NCBI GenBank assembly: GCA_021791055.1
Contig: JAJYXI010000006.1
Coordinates: 1 to 64,000, forward strand
Reading direction: 5' to 3'
Source: Nitrospirota bacterium
Lineage (GTDB): Bacteria; Nitrospirota; Thermodesulfovibrionia; Thermodesulfovibrionales; Dissulfurispiraceae
Length of the DNA: 64,000 bases
How positions within the stretch are numbered: position 1 is the first letter of the stretch; each line of letters begins with the position of its first letter. Of this stretch, positions 44,885-54,430 are shown piece by piece. The notes below the pieces were generated by a model. It had not been told where the DNA came from. It searched no databases and saw nothing but the letters and a program-made list of their open reading frames with translations. A program made the position numbers and the translations under genes.

Positions 44885-44913
44885 TTGACAGTTACGGGCT
44901 GTATGACTAATAC
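44885..44913 (+). promoter_or_regulatory. Sigma-70 promoter of the hybrid kinase gene
   Basis: TTGACA (44885-44890), a 17-bp spacer, TAATAC (44908-44913), directly after the terminator. The kinase start is about 107 bases downstream. Confidence 0.65.
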
Positions 44914-45019
44914 TAAAGAGAAATGTCAGATATCCGATTATATTACTTAGGTTTTTTATAATAGCGATGGAGAAAGATAAGCGTTATACCAAAGGAAAAG
45001 GAGATATGGAACAGATAGT

Positions 45020-48000
45020 ATGCACGGTTTTATGGGAAACATTGCTGTAATAGGAGCAGGAAAGGGCGGAAGCGCCCTTTTGTCGGTTCTTCTAAAAGAG
45101 CCAAGTATCAATGTTGTAGGCATAGCAGACATCGATCCCGATGCACCGGGTTTTGATATAGCAAGGCAGTTAAACATCCCGATTACTACCAACCTCAAAG
45201 AGCTTGCTGCTAAAAAACCTGATATTATCGTAAATGTGACAGGAGACAGCAGCGTAACAGCCGAGATTTTAAAAATCTTGAAACGCAAATCCCCCGGCAC
45301 AGAAGTAATAGACGGGAAAAGTGCAAAACTGATATGGGATTTGTTAGAGAAACGCCGTCAGACAAAAGAAGAGGTGAAAACCCTCCTCAACGAGACAAAG
45401 GAACTGTATCGCATCGGCGTATCTCTCGTGTCTGCGGACAAACTTGAGGAGGTTCTTAATAACCTCTTGATCGAGGCTGCCCGCACTATCAATGCCCCTG
45501 CCGGAAGTATCGCCTTATGCGACGAAAAGAATGAATTCATCACATTAAAGGCATCTTATGGATTTTCATCTGACTTTTCACAGATAGTCCAATGGAAGGT
45601 TCGTGACGGTGGAATGACAGACCATATCCTTAGCAAGAGGATACCAACAGTAATATCCAATATAGACGAATACCCGTTTGCCGACAATAGAACCCTTATC
45701 AAAGAGGGGATCAAAAGCCTTGTAGCAGTCCCATTATTTGCCAATGACAAGACAATAGGCATCTTATACATTGATGACTTTAAACCCAGAGACTGGACAC
45801 AGAGAGAGATAGAGTTCCTCACACTCCTCGGCATACAGGCTGCTTATGCCATCGAGAAATTCAACCTTATCGAGACGATTTCAGAAACGCAGAATTACCT
45901 TAAGAATGTCCTCGACAACTCTGCAGATATAATCATAACCACAGATACAGAAGGAGAGATTGTTGAATTCAACAGAGGTGCATCAAGAATTTTAGGATAT
46001 TCAAAAGAGGATATCATAGGAAAGAAGGCTGAAGACCTGTGGGTACAGCCGGAAAGTAGGCGTGAAATCCTTAAGATACTCGAAAGAGAAGGGTATATAT
46101 CCAATTATGAAGCCCAGCTTCTGACAAAGGATGGACGGGTCATGGATGTGAGCCTTACCCTCTCGTATATTCTGAGCAGCAAGAAAGGGATTTTAGGAAC
46201 AGTAGGCATCAGCAAGGATATAACCGAAAAGAAAAAGCTCGAAAGGGCGATCGAAGAGAGAAATCTGGAGCTGCGCGAGCTGAATGAGAAGCTCGAAGAA
46301 AAAGTTATTGAAAGGACAAAAGACTTTGAAAAAGCAAACAGAGAGCTCGAAAGATCTAATAAATTAAAGAGTCAATTTATTGCCACAATGAGCCATGAAT
46401 TGAGGACACCGCTCAATTCAATTTTAGGCTTTTCAGAGCTCCTTATGGATGAGGTATTCGGAACGCTTACAGAAAAACAGAAGAGATATGTAAACAACGT
46501 CTACAGTTCAGGAAGCCACCTCCTGCAGCTCATCAACAACATCCTTGATATAGCAAAGATAGAATCAGGGAAGATGGAGCTTCATTATGAAGCTTTCTCT
46601 ATCCGTCAGGCCATATCGGAAGTCGAGACTGTAATAAAACCGCTTGCTGACAAAAAGAGTCAAAAATTAACCCTATCAATAGACGAAAAGGTATCCATTC
46701 TCAAAGCGGACAAGGTGAAGTTCAAACAGATCCTCTACAATCTGCTCTCTAATGCCGTAAAATTCACTCATGAAGGCGGCGATGTCTTTCTCAATGCCGA
46801 ACTTGTCGGCGGAGATGATGTATCCTATTTTGCAAAATATTCTCACATATGTCTCGGTAATGAGAGCTGCTTAATGATTTCTGTAACTGACACAGGCATA
46901 GGCATAAAGAAAGAGGACCATGAAAAGATATTCTCGGAATTCGAACAGGTTGACAGCAGTTTCAGCAGAAGATACGAAGGGACAGGTCTCGGTCTTGCAC
47001 TCACAAAAAAACTCGTTGAGCTTCACGGAGGTGCGATTTCTGTTGAAAGCGCGGAAGGCAAAGGCAGTAAATTTACAATTATTGTCCCTCTCTTCGATGT
47101 CACGGCTTTTGAAAAACAACCAAAGCTCCATGAGCCTGAGACTGTTGAGCCTGCATACGATGATGTTGATACATCAAAGAAGAGAAGGGGAGAAGCGCCT
47201 CTCATGCTTGTTGTTGAGGACGACCCTTCCACTTCGGAACTGCTGACGCTTTATCTTGCACAGGGAGGCTACAGGGTTGCCCATGCCTATAACGGCGACA
47301 CTGCTATAAGCCGCATAAGGGAATTAAAGCCTTTTGCGGTACTTCTCGATGTAATGCTGCCGGGAAAGGACGGATGGGAGATACTTCAGGAAATGAAGTC
47401 AGACCCTGAATTAAAAGACATCCCTGTAATTATATCTTCTGTTATAGATAACAGCGAATTGGGTTTTACCCTTGGCGCATCGGATTATCTCGTAAAGCCT
47501 GTGGACAGGATTACCCTTCTGAAAAAACTCGAGGAATTGAGCTTTGCCACAAAAAAGGGGAGAAGGCCTGTAAACATTCTCTGCATCGATGACCATGACG
47601 AGGTGCTGGAGCTCCTGTCATCCATCCTCGAGCCTGTAGGCTACAATGTAATCACAGCCAATTCAGGAAGACAGGGGATTGAAAAGGCAATAGCATACAG
47701 ACCCGACCTTGTTATCCTCGATCTCATGATGCCTGAGATTGACGGCTTTGAAGTGGCTCAGATACTTAAAGGCAATCCCTCTACAACGGATATTCCAATA
47801 CTCATCCTGACAGCAAAGGACCTTACAGTTGACGACAGGCTCAGACTTGCAGGGAAAATAGAAAACTGTATGCAGAAAAGCCATTTTACCAAAGAAGACC
47901 TCCTCATGCACATAAGGGACCTCGAAGCTACTTACCCTGCAAGGGCAGGGCTGCTGGATGAGGTAAGCGGGCTGTTTGACCACAGCTATTTCCAGATACG

Positions 48001-48448
48001 CCTTGCACAGGAGGTAAGCAGGGCAGGCAGATACAAAAATACATTCACGATGATAATGCTCGACCTCGACAATTTCACAGAATACATAAAGGCACACGGA
48101 ATCCACAGGGCCAATATTGTCATAAGGAAGATAGCAGAGTTCATGAGAAAGTCACTGCGAGGCTCCGACACTGTTGTTCGATACGGCATCGATGAGTTCG
48201 CAGTCATCCTCTCGAATACAATAAAAGCTCCTGCCGAGGCAGTTGCCAAGAGATTTCTTGCATATGTTGACAGTTATCCCTTCTATGGCGAGGAGGCAAT
48301 GCCACAGGGAAAGATAACCGCAAGCGTCTCGGTAATAACCTACCCTCAGGATGCCTCATCTCCTGAAGAGCTCATATTCAAGGCACACCAGACCTTGAGA
48401 AAGGCAAAAGAAAGCGGAGGGAAAAGGGTATTAGTATATGAGCAATAA
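45020..48448 (+). CDS. Hybrid histidine kinase with an N-terminal Rossmann domain, two receivers and a degenerate GGDEF
   Basis: The 1142-residue cytoplasmic protein has these domains in order. A Rossmann NAD(P)-type domain lies at about 6-120 (GNIAVIGAGKGGSALLS, VVGIADIDPDAPGFDIARQL). GAF is at about 140-280, PAS at about 290-405, then a coiled coil. HisKA has its His near residue 457 (MSHELRTPLNSILGFSELL), and HATPase_c has DTGIGIKKEDH and GTGLGLALTKKL. Two receivers follow (about 725-840 and 850-970), then a GGDEF-fold domain with RYGIDEF at about 1054-1060 instead of RYGGDEF. A redox cofactor could bind the Rossmann part. AAAAGGAG lies 17 bases before the ATG at 45020; ATG 45032 is an alternative start. 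It overlaps the next receiver gene by 11 bp. Confidence 0.85.
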   Translation: MHGFMGNIAVIGAGKGGSALLSVLLKEPSINVVGIADIDPDAPGFDIARQLNIPITTNLKELAAKKPDIIVNVTGDSSVTAEILKILKRKSPGTEVIDGKSAKLIWDLLEKRRQTKEEVKTLLNETKELYRIGVSLVSADKLEEVLNNLLIEAARTINAPAGSIALCDEKNEFITLKASYGFSSDFSQIVQWKVRDGGMTDHILSKRIPTVISNIDEYPFADNRTLIKEGIKSLVAVPLFANDKTIGILYIDDFKPRDWTQREIEFLTLLGIQAAYAIEKFNLIETISETQNYLKNVLDNSADIIITTDTEGEIVEFNRGASRILGYSKEDIIGKKAEDLWVQPESRREILKILEREGYISNYEAQLLTKDGRVMDVSLTLSYILSSKKGILGTVGISKDITEKKKLERAIEERNLELRELNEKLEEKVIERTKDFEKANRELERSNKLKSQFIATMSHELRTPLNSILGFSELLMDEVFGTLTEKQKRYVNNVYSSGSHLLQLINNILDIAKIESGKMELHYEAFSIRQAISEVETVIKPLADKKSQKLTLSIDEKVSILKADKVKFKQILYNLLSNAVKFTHEGGDVFLNAELVGGDDVSYFAKYSHICLGNESCLMISVTDTGIGIKKEDHEKIFSEFEQVDSSFSRRYEGTGLGLALTKKLVELHGGAISVESAEGKGSKFTIIVPLFDVTAFEKQPKLHEPETVEPAYDDVDTSKKRRGEAPLMLVVEDDPSTSELLTLYLAQGGYRVAHAYNGDTAISRIRELKPFAVLLDVMLPGKDGWEILQEMKSDPELKDIPVIISSVIDNSELGFTLGASDYLVKPVDRITLLKKLEELSFATKKGRRPVNILCIDDHDEVLELLSSILEPVGYNVITANSGRQGIEKAIAYRPDLVILDLMMPEIDGFEVAQILKGNPSTTDIPILILTAKDLTVDDRLRLAGKIENCMQKSHFTKEDLLMHIRDLEATYPARAGLLDEVSGLFDHSYFQIRLAQEVSRAGRYKNTFTMIMLDLDNFTEYIKAHGIHRANIVIRKIAEFMRKSLRGSDTVVRYGIDEFAVILSNTIKAPAEAVAKRFLAYVDSYPFYGEEAMPQGKITASVSVITYPQDASSPEELIFKAHQTLRKAKESGGKRVLVYEQ

Positions 48449-48824
48449 GCCCCCGAAATCCCAAAAAATACTTGTTGTTGAGGACAATCAGGTCAATCTT
48501 GAGCTGTTTATGGATCTGCTGGATGTGGGAGGATATGAATGCCTTCACACAACAAAGGGCGAAGAGGCTGTAGATATCGCAAAAAGGGAAATGCCCGACC
48601 TCATCCTCCTTGATATCCAATTGCCCGGCGTTGACGGTCTTACTGTCGGAAAAATTTTAAAATCTCAGGCTGAGACAAAAAACATAAAGGTAATCGCCCT
48701 GACTGCATATGCAATGAAAGGAGATAAAGAGATGTTTTTAGAAGAGGGGTTTGACGGCTATATACCAAAGCCCGTAAAGATGAAGGAATTCCTCGATGCA
48801 GTCGAAGAGTATCTCCGCTCATAG
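48438..48824 (+). CDS. Single-domain response regulator (DivK/CheY-like)
   Basis: The 128-residue receiver has KILVVEDNQVN (acidic pocket), the phospho-Asp in LILLDIQLPGVDGL, the conserved Thr/Ala in VIALTAYAMKGD, and Lys in YIPKPVKM. There is no output domain. The 11-bp overlap with the hybrid kinase suggests that it is its partner or a phosphate sink. Its stop lies at the start of a heptamer repeat. Confidence 0.93.
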   Translation: MSNKPPKSQKILVVEDNQVNLELFMDLLDVGGYECLHTTKGEEAVDIAKREMPDLILLDIQLPGVDGLTVGKILKSQAETKNIKVIALTAYAMKGDKEMFLEEGFDGYIPKPVKMKEFLDAVEEYLRS

Positions 48825-48877
48825 CTGGCAGCTAATAGCTGACAGCAAAAACCATGAGCTATGAGCCAAGAGCTATT
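48823..48877. repeat. AGCTNNN heptamer repeat between convergent genes
   Basis: AGCTGGC AGCTAAT AGCTGAC (48823-48843), 13 bases, then AGCTATG AGCCAAG AGCTATT (48857-48877). The 7-base phase is kept. The repeat supplies the last residues and the stop codon of the BioD/DRTGG gene on the minus strand and directly abuts the receiver stop. Confidence 0.65.
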
Positions 48878-49920
48878 TTTAAGAACCTCTTCATATCGAA
48901 TTCTTTGTCAATAATCTCCTTTGCGCGCTCTATCTTTCCTTTCTCCCTTATCCTTGCCTTTCCCATTGTGGCCTCTATCCTGTCAATCACAGTAAATGTA
49001 TCTTCTGCCACAGATATGATAGGAACGCCCTTTGTCTGCGCCTTCCCAATAACAACATCGTTTGTATAAAGTCCGCCTGTGAGGATAATGCACTTTGTGG
49101 ATGTCTCCATGGCAGCAAGCTGAATATCGGAGCGGTGTGCGCCTGTGATCACCGCCTTGTTCGGAATCCTGCTGAAATAACTAAGGGCGCTGTCCACATC
49201 CATTGCGCCTATGGAAAAGTTTTCTACAAAATCATCCAGTCTATCCTCGCAGCAGAGGACCCTGCCGTTAAGGATTTCAATAAGCTGTCTTATAGTGATG
49301 GATTCGAGAAGGCTGTCCTTAGGGAATACTCCTAATACTGTAATACCCTTCCTTTCCAGAAAAGGCTTAACAGTCTCTTTTACATGTGTAAATGCATTTA
49401 ATGGGACTTTGTTAACAATGCCGCCTATGAATCGGTCTCCCAAAAGATTGGAAGTTCCCCAAATAGTATCCATTGAGCTGTCTCCCCTCCATAATTCTAT
49501 CATTATGGTATAGGCATTTACATCCTTAATAAGGCTAAGCGCATCAATGTCGAGCGCTGTGCCTTCAAACAGATCGCCTGCGCCTCCGATAATAACAAAG
49601 TCTTTATTCTTCTGGGACTCAAGGGCATCCATTATCCGCTTTTTTACATCCTTTATCTTTCCCTCAAACAACAGGTTTTGCTCCTCATAACTGAAGACAA
49701 AAGGTGAAATAACATTAAGGCTGTCCGGCAGGGAAAGAACATCCTTTATGAACACGGCATCTGCATCGAATATATCGCGGCCCTTTTTAACAGGGGTCTT
49801 GCCGACAGGCTTGATATAGCCTACCTTATATCCCTGCTCAATAAGTTTCAATGCAAGGCCAAGGGCAAGAAAGGTCTTGCCTGTGTGGCTTCTGTTTGAT
49901 GCTATAAATATGGGAATCAT
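48859..49920 (-). CDS. BioD-like P-loop plus DRTGG domain protein (Pta N-terminal-like)
   Basis: The 353-residue protein starts IPIFIASNRSHTGKTFLALGLALKL, a P-loop of the dethiobiotin-synthase/cobyrinate-synthase type. The second half (KAVITGAHRSDIQLAAMETSTKCIILTGG, GVPIISVAEDTFTVIDRIE) is a DRTGG domain. This combination equals the N-terminal regulatory half of long phosphotransacetylases, without the catalytic PTA_PTB part. Its start overlaps the end of the ADP-forming acetate-CoA ligase gene by 4 bp, so a role in acetyl-CoA/acetate regulation is likely. Confidence 0.82.
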   Translation of the reverse strand: MIPIFIASNRSHTGKTFLALGLALKLIEQGYKVGYIKPVGKTPVKKGRDIFDADAVFIKDVLSLPDSLNVISPFVFSYEEQNLLFEGKIKDVKKRIMDALESQKNKDFVIIGGAGDLFEGTALDIDALSLIKDVNAYTIMIELWRGDSSMDTIWGTSNLLGDRFIGGIVNKVPLNAFTHVKETVKPFLERKGITVLGVFPKDSLLESITIRQLIEILNGRVLCCEDRLDDFVENFSIGAMDVDSALSYFSRIPNKAVITGAHRSDIQLAAMETSTKCIILTGGLYTNDVVIGKAQTKGVPIISVAEDTFTVIDRIEATMGKARIREKGKIERAKEIIDKEFDMKRFLKIALGS

Positions 49921-52031
49921 GTTTTCCTCCTTTCAAAAATAATCCTTGCATCGAGGGCAAATGCCCCCTTGTTCATTACCACAAGTGGGTTTACATCAAG
50001 CTCTCTTATAATCGGGAAATCCATAAGAAGTGATGATATATTCATAATTCCATTAACTATCGCCTCGACATCAACAGGCCTTTCTCCCCTTGCGCCCTTC
50101 AAGAGTGCGCTGGTCTTGACTTCATCTATCATTGAATGTGCCTCCCTCTTCGAAACAGGAGCTATTCTGAACGACACATCCTTTAAGACCTCAACATATA
50201 TCCCGCCCAGTCCGAACATTATCATATGTCCGAATGTCCTGTCGTAAGTTACTCCGAGTATCACCTCTTTGCCACCTTTAATCATTTCATAGATCATTAC
50301 ACCTTTTATTAACGCATCAGGCATGAGCCTCCTTGCGTTGGAGGTTATTTCCATAAAAGCGTCCTCTGCTGCAGCCTCAGAATTTATGTCCATCTTCACA
50401 CCGCCCACATCTGTCTTATGAAGGATATCAGGTGATGAGACCTTCATCACAACAGGGAATCCTATCCTTTCAGAAATAGCAGATGCCTCCTTTGCAGAGT
50501 GCGCCAGCGCCCGTTCAGGAAATGTGAATCCATAATTGGAAAGTATTGCCATGGCAATATCTTCGCCTGCCTCATACCTTCCTGTCTGTAACAAGTTATG
50601 GATGAGCCCTTGCACAGCCTCAAATCCACCCTTCCCCCCTTTACTAAAGGGGGGTAAGAGGGGATTATCTTCTTCTGCATGTTTCCATGTATTATAGTCA
50701 TATAGCCTTTTAAACGCCCTGACTGCTGTCTCCGGATAAGAGAAGTTCGGTATAGAGCTTGCCTTAAGCCTTTCGATAGACTCCCTAACCCGCATCTCTC
50801 CCATAAAAGAGGATATTATCGGCTTTTTTGCTGACATTGATTCATTAATAATTATTTCAGCGGTATTTTCGACATCCGTCATTGCCTGTGGAGTAAGTAT
50901 TACAATAATCCCATCCACATTTGGGTCTGTAATCGCCTTATTCAGCACAACCTCATACCTCTCTGATGTTGCATCGCCGATTATATCAACCGGATTGTAA
51001 AGGGATGCATTTTTTGGTAAAAGCGGTGTTATTGATTCTATGGCATCCCTTGACATCTGGGGAAGTTTCAAGCCAAGTTTTTCTGATGTGTCTGCTGCAA
51101 TTATGCCGGGGCCTCCCGCATTTGTGATAATTAAAAGCCTTTCTCCTGCAGGCAGCTTACCGCCCGAAAATGCAAGGGCCGTATCAAAGAGCTCCTGAAT
51201 GCCCCTTGCCCTGATAACTCCGGTCTGCTTAAATGCGGCATCAAAGGCGATCTCGGAGCCTGCAAGCGCCCCTGTATGGGATGAGGCAGCCCTTGCACCA
51301 GCCTCGGTGCCTCCTGATTTCAAGAGTATAATGGGCTTTACCTTTGTTGCCTTTTTAGCAACATTCAAGAACCTCCTTCCATCCACTACATCCTCTATGT
51401 ATCCTAAAGTCAGATCAGTCTCGGGATCATTAATAAAATACTCTATGAAATCTATCTCATTGAGGTCTGTCTTATTGCCGAGGCTTATGAATTTAGAAAA
51501 ACCCATATTGTTTCCGATTGCCCAGTCCAGTATGGCTATGCCGAGGGCTCCTGATTGCGAGAAAAAAGCGTTCCTCCCCTTCGGAAGCATGCCCGCTGCA
51601 AAGGTTGCATTCATACTGTTGGCTGTATTGATAATGCCGAGGCAGTTAGGACCAAGAATGCGGATATTTTTGTCCCTGCTGATCCTTCCGATTTCTTCTT
51701 CAAGCCTTACACCTTCCGGCCCTGTCTCCTTAAATCCTGCGCTTAAAATCACTGCTGCCCTGACTCCAGCGGCAGCACAATCGATAAGTGTCTCGGGTAC
51801 AAAACGGGCAGGAACCGCTATAACTGCAAGGCCGACATCTTCGCCTATATCCGATGACTTCTGAAAAGCCTTAAATCCAAGTATTTCAGAGGCAGACGGA
51901 TTTACCGGATATAACCTGCCTTTATAATCAAATCTAACAAGATTGTTTAATACAGCACCGCCGACTTTTTTCAGATCTCTCGACGCACCGATGACTGCAA
52001 TTGATTCAGGGCTAAAAAGGGATTCGAGCAT
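49917..52031 (-). CDS. Acetate-CoA ligase (ADP-forming), fused alpha and beta subunits
   Basis: The 704-residue enzyme converts acyl-CoA, ADP and Pi to acid, CoA and ATP. It has a CoA-binding domain (SIAVIGASRDLKKVGGAVLNNL, ILGPNCLGIINT), a ligase domain with the His region SGALGIAILDW and SSHTGALAGSEIAFD, and a C-terminal ATP-grasp domain (GFPVVMKVSSPDILHKTDVGGVK, EVILGVTYDRTFG). The linker between the two halves (about residue 465) carries the C6/G6 repeat (PLLPPFSKGGKGG). It provides substrate-level ATP in fermenters and syntrophs, and lies in an operon with the DRTGG protein. Confidence 0.92.
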   Translation of the reverse strand: MLESLFSPESIAVIGASRDLKKVGGAVLNNLVRFDYKGRLYPVNPSASEILGFKAFQKSSDIGEDVGLAVIAVPARFVPETLIDCAAAGVRAAVILSAGFKETGPEGVRLEEEIGRISRDKNIRILGPNCLGIINTANSMNATFAAGMLPKGRNAFFSQSGALGIAILDWAIGNNMGFSKFISLGNKTDLNEIDFIEYFINDPETDLTLGYIEDVVDGRRFLNVAKKATKVKPIILLKSGGTEAGARAASSHTGALAGSEIAFDAAFKQTGVIRARGIQELFDTALAFSGGKLPAGERLLIITNAGGPGIIAADTSEKLGLKLPQMSRDAIESITPLLPKNASLYNPVDIIGDATSERYEVVLNKAITDPNVDGIIVILTPQAMTDVENTAEIIINESMSAKKPIISSFMGEMRVRESIERLKASSIPNFSYPETAVRAFKRLYDYNTWKHAEEDNPLLPPFSKGGKGGFEAVQGLIHNLLQTGRYEAGEDIAMAILSNYGFTFPERALAHSAKEASAISERIGFPVVMKVSSPDILHKTDVGGVKMDINSEAAAEDAFMEITSNARRLMPDALIKGVMIYEMIKGGKEVILGVTYDRTFGHMIMFGLGGIYVEVLKDVSFRIAPVSKREAHSMIDEVKTSALLKGARGERPVDVEAIVNGIMNISSLLMDFPIIRELDVNPLVVMNKGAFALDARIIFERRKT
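50623..50666. repeat. C6/G6 palindromic repeat inserted in frame (copy 2)
   Basis: AATCC-acccttCCCCCCTTTA-ct-AAAGGGGGGtaagagGGATT, imperfect palindrome. It encodes PLLPPFSKGGKGGF in the interdomain linker of the acetate-CoA ligase. Related copies lie at 27757-27801 and 53211-53253. Confidence 0.75.
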
Positions 52032-52115
52032 AAAATAAGTCTACCCGGTAATGACCATACGGTCAAGGGGAATATAAGGGGTGTGCTTGACACTGTTGCT
52101 GCAAAATGATAGTCT

Positions 52116-53126
52116 TTGGATAAAACTAGCCATTCTTATACCGGGTGTAAAAGATTGAGGCTTAAATCTCAGATAAGTGAGTATTTCAGAATCGACAAGG
52201 AATTAATAATTATCTTCCTCCTTGTGGCCATCACAGGAGTCATCTTCTTTTTTGTGTCCACCCAGAGGGCCTTTTTGAACTTCTTCTATCTTCCGGTGCT
52301 CATCGGCGCCTATTTTTTCGGCAGACGCTACGCCACCCATTCTGCAGTATTGTCAATAATCATGATTTCTGTAATTGCCTATGTGTATCCGTCGAGCTTC
52401 GCATTTTCTTCTGATGAGGAACTGTATAAATGGCTGGATATTGTTACATGGGGAGGATTTCTTTTTATTACCGGTTATTGCATGGGACTCCTCTTTGAGA
52501 AAAAAGAACAGGCCAAAAAGGAGATAAAAAACACCTATAGGGGAATCATAGAGATGCTTTCTCTAATAATAGACTCCGTGGATAAACAGACACAAAACCA
52601 TTCTTACAGGGTCTCTGTAATTGCTGAAATGATAGCGAAAGAGATGGGTTGCCATGAAGCTGAAGTAGAAAATATCAGGATTGCCGCTCTGCTTCATGAC
52701 ATTGGGAAAATAGGCGTCAGTGCAGAAATCCTTCACAAAATCGGAAAGCTGTCCGAGGAAGAAAGGGAACGTATAAAAAGCCATACCACGCTGGGCGCAG
52801 ATGTGCTTGAGCCTGTTGGAGGAAGGGTTCTACAGCTCCTGCCATTAATCCTTCATCATCATGAAAATTACGATGGCAAAGGGTATCACGGCCTTATCGG
52901 GGAGGGCATTCCCCTTGGAGCGAGGATTATAGCGGTTGCCGATGTTTACGATGCACTTACTACAGACCGCCCATACCGTACAGGACTTTCGCCTCTGCAG
53001 GCAAGAAAAGAGATCGTGACAAATTCCGGAACACATTTTGACCCTGATGTCGTAAAGGTATTTGACTCAATATTTCATAAGCTCGATTCCGAACTGCCAC
53101 TGCTTCCAACAAAGTTAGAATTTTAG
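52116..53126 (+). CDS. Membrane-anchored HD-GYP domain protein
   Basis: About four N-terminal membrane segments (about residues 30-130 from this start) precede an HD-GYP domain. [42 protein letters not shown] and [17 protein letters not shown] provide the metal-binding residues of c-di-GMP phosphodiesterases, but the third residue of GYP is His (GYH). TTGACA at 52087-52092 with TAGTCT 17 bp later places the transcription start near 52122, so the TTG at 52155 is a more likely start than the TTG at 52116. It is divergent from the ligase operon. Confidence 0.82.
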   Translation: MDKTSHSYTGCKRLRLKSQISEYFRIDKELIIIFLLVAITGVIFFFVSTQRAFLNFFYLPVLIGAYFFGRRYATHSAVLSIIMISVIAYVYPSSFAFSSDEELYKWLDIVTWGGFLFITGYCMGLLFEKKEQAKKEIKNTYRGIIEMLSLIIDSVDKQTQNHSYRVSVIAEMIAKEMGCHEAEVENIRIAALLHDIGKIGVSAEILHKIGKLSEEERERIKSHTTLGADVLEPVGGRVLQLLPLILHHHENYDGKGYHGLIGEGIPLGARIIAVADVYDALTTDRPYRTGLSPLQARKEIVTNSGTHFDPDVVKVFDSIFHKLDSELPLLPTKLEF

Positions 53127-53849
53127 TAAAAGCGGGTCTTCAATCCCAGCTTCTTCAAAGCCCTTTGCCCTGAAAAGACAGCTATCACATTTCTCGCATG
53201 GTACAAAATTACTCCCCCTAAGCCCCCCCTTAACAAGGGGGGGATGGGGGGGTAAAGGTTGCGGGTCATAACAGCTCCATGTGAGGGAATAGTCGAATCC
53301 CAGTTCTGCACCCTTTCTTATTATCTCTCCCTTTGTCATATAAAGGAGTGGAGCCTTTATGCTAAATCTAATCCTTCCTTCCACAGAAATCTTTGTTGCA
53401 AGGTTTGCCATGTCTTCGAATGCCTTTAGATATTCAGGACGGCAGTCAGGATAGCCGCTGTAGTCCACTGCATTTGCGCCAATAAAAATATCCGATGCCC
53501 CAAGCACCTCTGCCCACCCGAGGGCAAAGGAGAGGAAGATGGTATTGCGTGCAGGAACATAAGTAACGGGAATATGTCCTATAGGACTTATGTGACCTAT
53601 TTTCTTTGGTACTTCAATATCAGCCGTTAATGCCGAGCCTCCGATCTCTCTGAGGTCAAAATTTATTATCAAATGTTTTTTTGCACCGAGACTCTCTGCC
53701 ACCGATTTTGCAGACTCAAGCTCTATCTTATGGCGTTGAGCATAATCAAAGCTCAATGCATAAAGCTCGTAACCTTCTGCCTTTGCAATGGCTGCAGTTG
53801 TCGAGGAATCAATCCCGCCGCTTAAAAGGACAACCGCTTTTTTGCTCAT
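53115..53849 (-). CDS. queC: 7-cyano-7-deazaguanine synthase
   Basis: QueC makes preQ0 from 7-carboxy-7-deazaguanine, ATP and ammonia for queuosine. PP-loop [55 protein letters not shown] and the C-terminal zinc Cys group (WSCYD ... CEKCDSC) are present. The zinc loop is stretched by about 15 residues ([13 protein letters not shown]) encoded by the repeat at 53211-53253, between the first Cys and the other three. Its 5' end overlaps plsY by 4 bp. Confidence 0.92.
   Translation of the reverse strand: MSKKAVVLLSGGIDSSTTAAIAKAEGYELYALSFDYAQRHKIELESAKSVAESLGAKKHLIINFDLREIGGSALTADIEVPKKIGHISPIGHIPVTYVPARNTIFLSFALGWAEVLGASDIFIGANAVDYSGYPDCRPEYLKAFEDMANLATKISVEGRIRFSIKAPLLYMTKGEIIRKGAELGFDYSLTWSCYDPQPLPPHPPLVKGGLRGSNFVPCEKCDSCLFRAKGFEEAGIEDPLLLKF
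53211..53253. repeat. C6/G6 palindromic repeat inserted in frame (copy 3)
   Basis: ACTCCCCCTAAGCCCCCC then CTTAACAAGGGGGG and a further G7 run: the same double-palindrome layout as at 27757 and 50623. It encodes [13 protein letters not shown] inside the queC zinc-binding loop. Confidence 0.75.
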
Positions 53850-54430
53850 ACCTTCTGCCCTATCTTGCTCTCTGTCCCCTGTATAAGCCGCTTAATGTTG
53901 GCTGCATGTCTTATATATATTAAGACAGTAATTGCGGCTGCAATTATCATCTTTTCCTTTGAATAATCTATCATATAAATACTTAATGGCAATAAACCGA
54001 AGGATACAAGTGCGCTTAAAGAAGAGTATCTTGTCCATTTGGCTGTTAAAAGCCACAGCACTATTGTGAAAATCGCAACATACGGCGAAAAAGCGAGCAA
54101 GACCCCAATACTCGCTGAAACCCCTTTCCCGCCTTTAAATTTGAGGAATAAAGAGAAGTTGTGGCCTAATATGGCAGAAAGGCCTACAATTCCTGCATCT
54201 AATGTATCGAGTGCAAGCGTCTTTGCAATTGCCACGGGTACTGCGCCTTTTGCGATATCTCCAAGTAGGGTGAATAAGGCTGCCTCTTTGCCGACTGCCC
54301 TGAGGACATTGGTTGCGCCTATATTTCCGCTGCCGACCTTTCTTAAATCAATGCCCTTGCTCTTTGCGATCAATAATCCGGTCGGGATAGAGCCTATAAT
54401 GAATGAGATTATTATTAATGCAGGCATCAT
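53846..54430 (-). CDS. plsY: Acyl-phosphate:glycerol-3-phosphate acyltransferase
   Basis: This integral membrane enzyme makes lysophosphatidate from acyl-phosphate. It has about five helices and the PlsY motifs [35 protein letters not shown], the [21 protein letters not shown] core and a helical C-terminus. At 194 aa it has the usual length. It overlaps pgsA by 4 bp and queC by 4 bp, forming a tight operon of phospholipid, queuosine and Kdo genes. Confidence 0.95.
   Translation of the reverse strand: MMPALIIISFIIGSIPTGLLIAKSKGIDLRKVGSGNIGATNVLRAVGKEAALFTLLGDIAKGAVPVAIAKTLALDTLDAGIVGLSAILGHNFSLFLKFKGGKGVSASIGVLLAFSPYVAIFTIVLWLLTAKWTRYSSLSALVSFGLLPLSIYMIDYSKEKMIIAAAITVLIYIRHAANIKRLIQGTESKIGQKV

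Noticed and set aside
45006-45049. Short frame (14 codons) with a good ribosome site before the hybrid kinase
   Set aside because: It is too short and overlaps the kinase start in another frame. A leader peptide is possible, but nothing supports it.
51199-51864. 221-codon frame opposite the acetate-CoA ligase gene
   Set aside because: It is a mirror frame of a clearly conserved enzyme, with no recognisable protein features.
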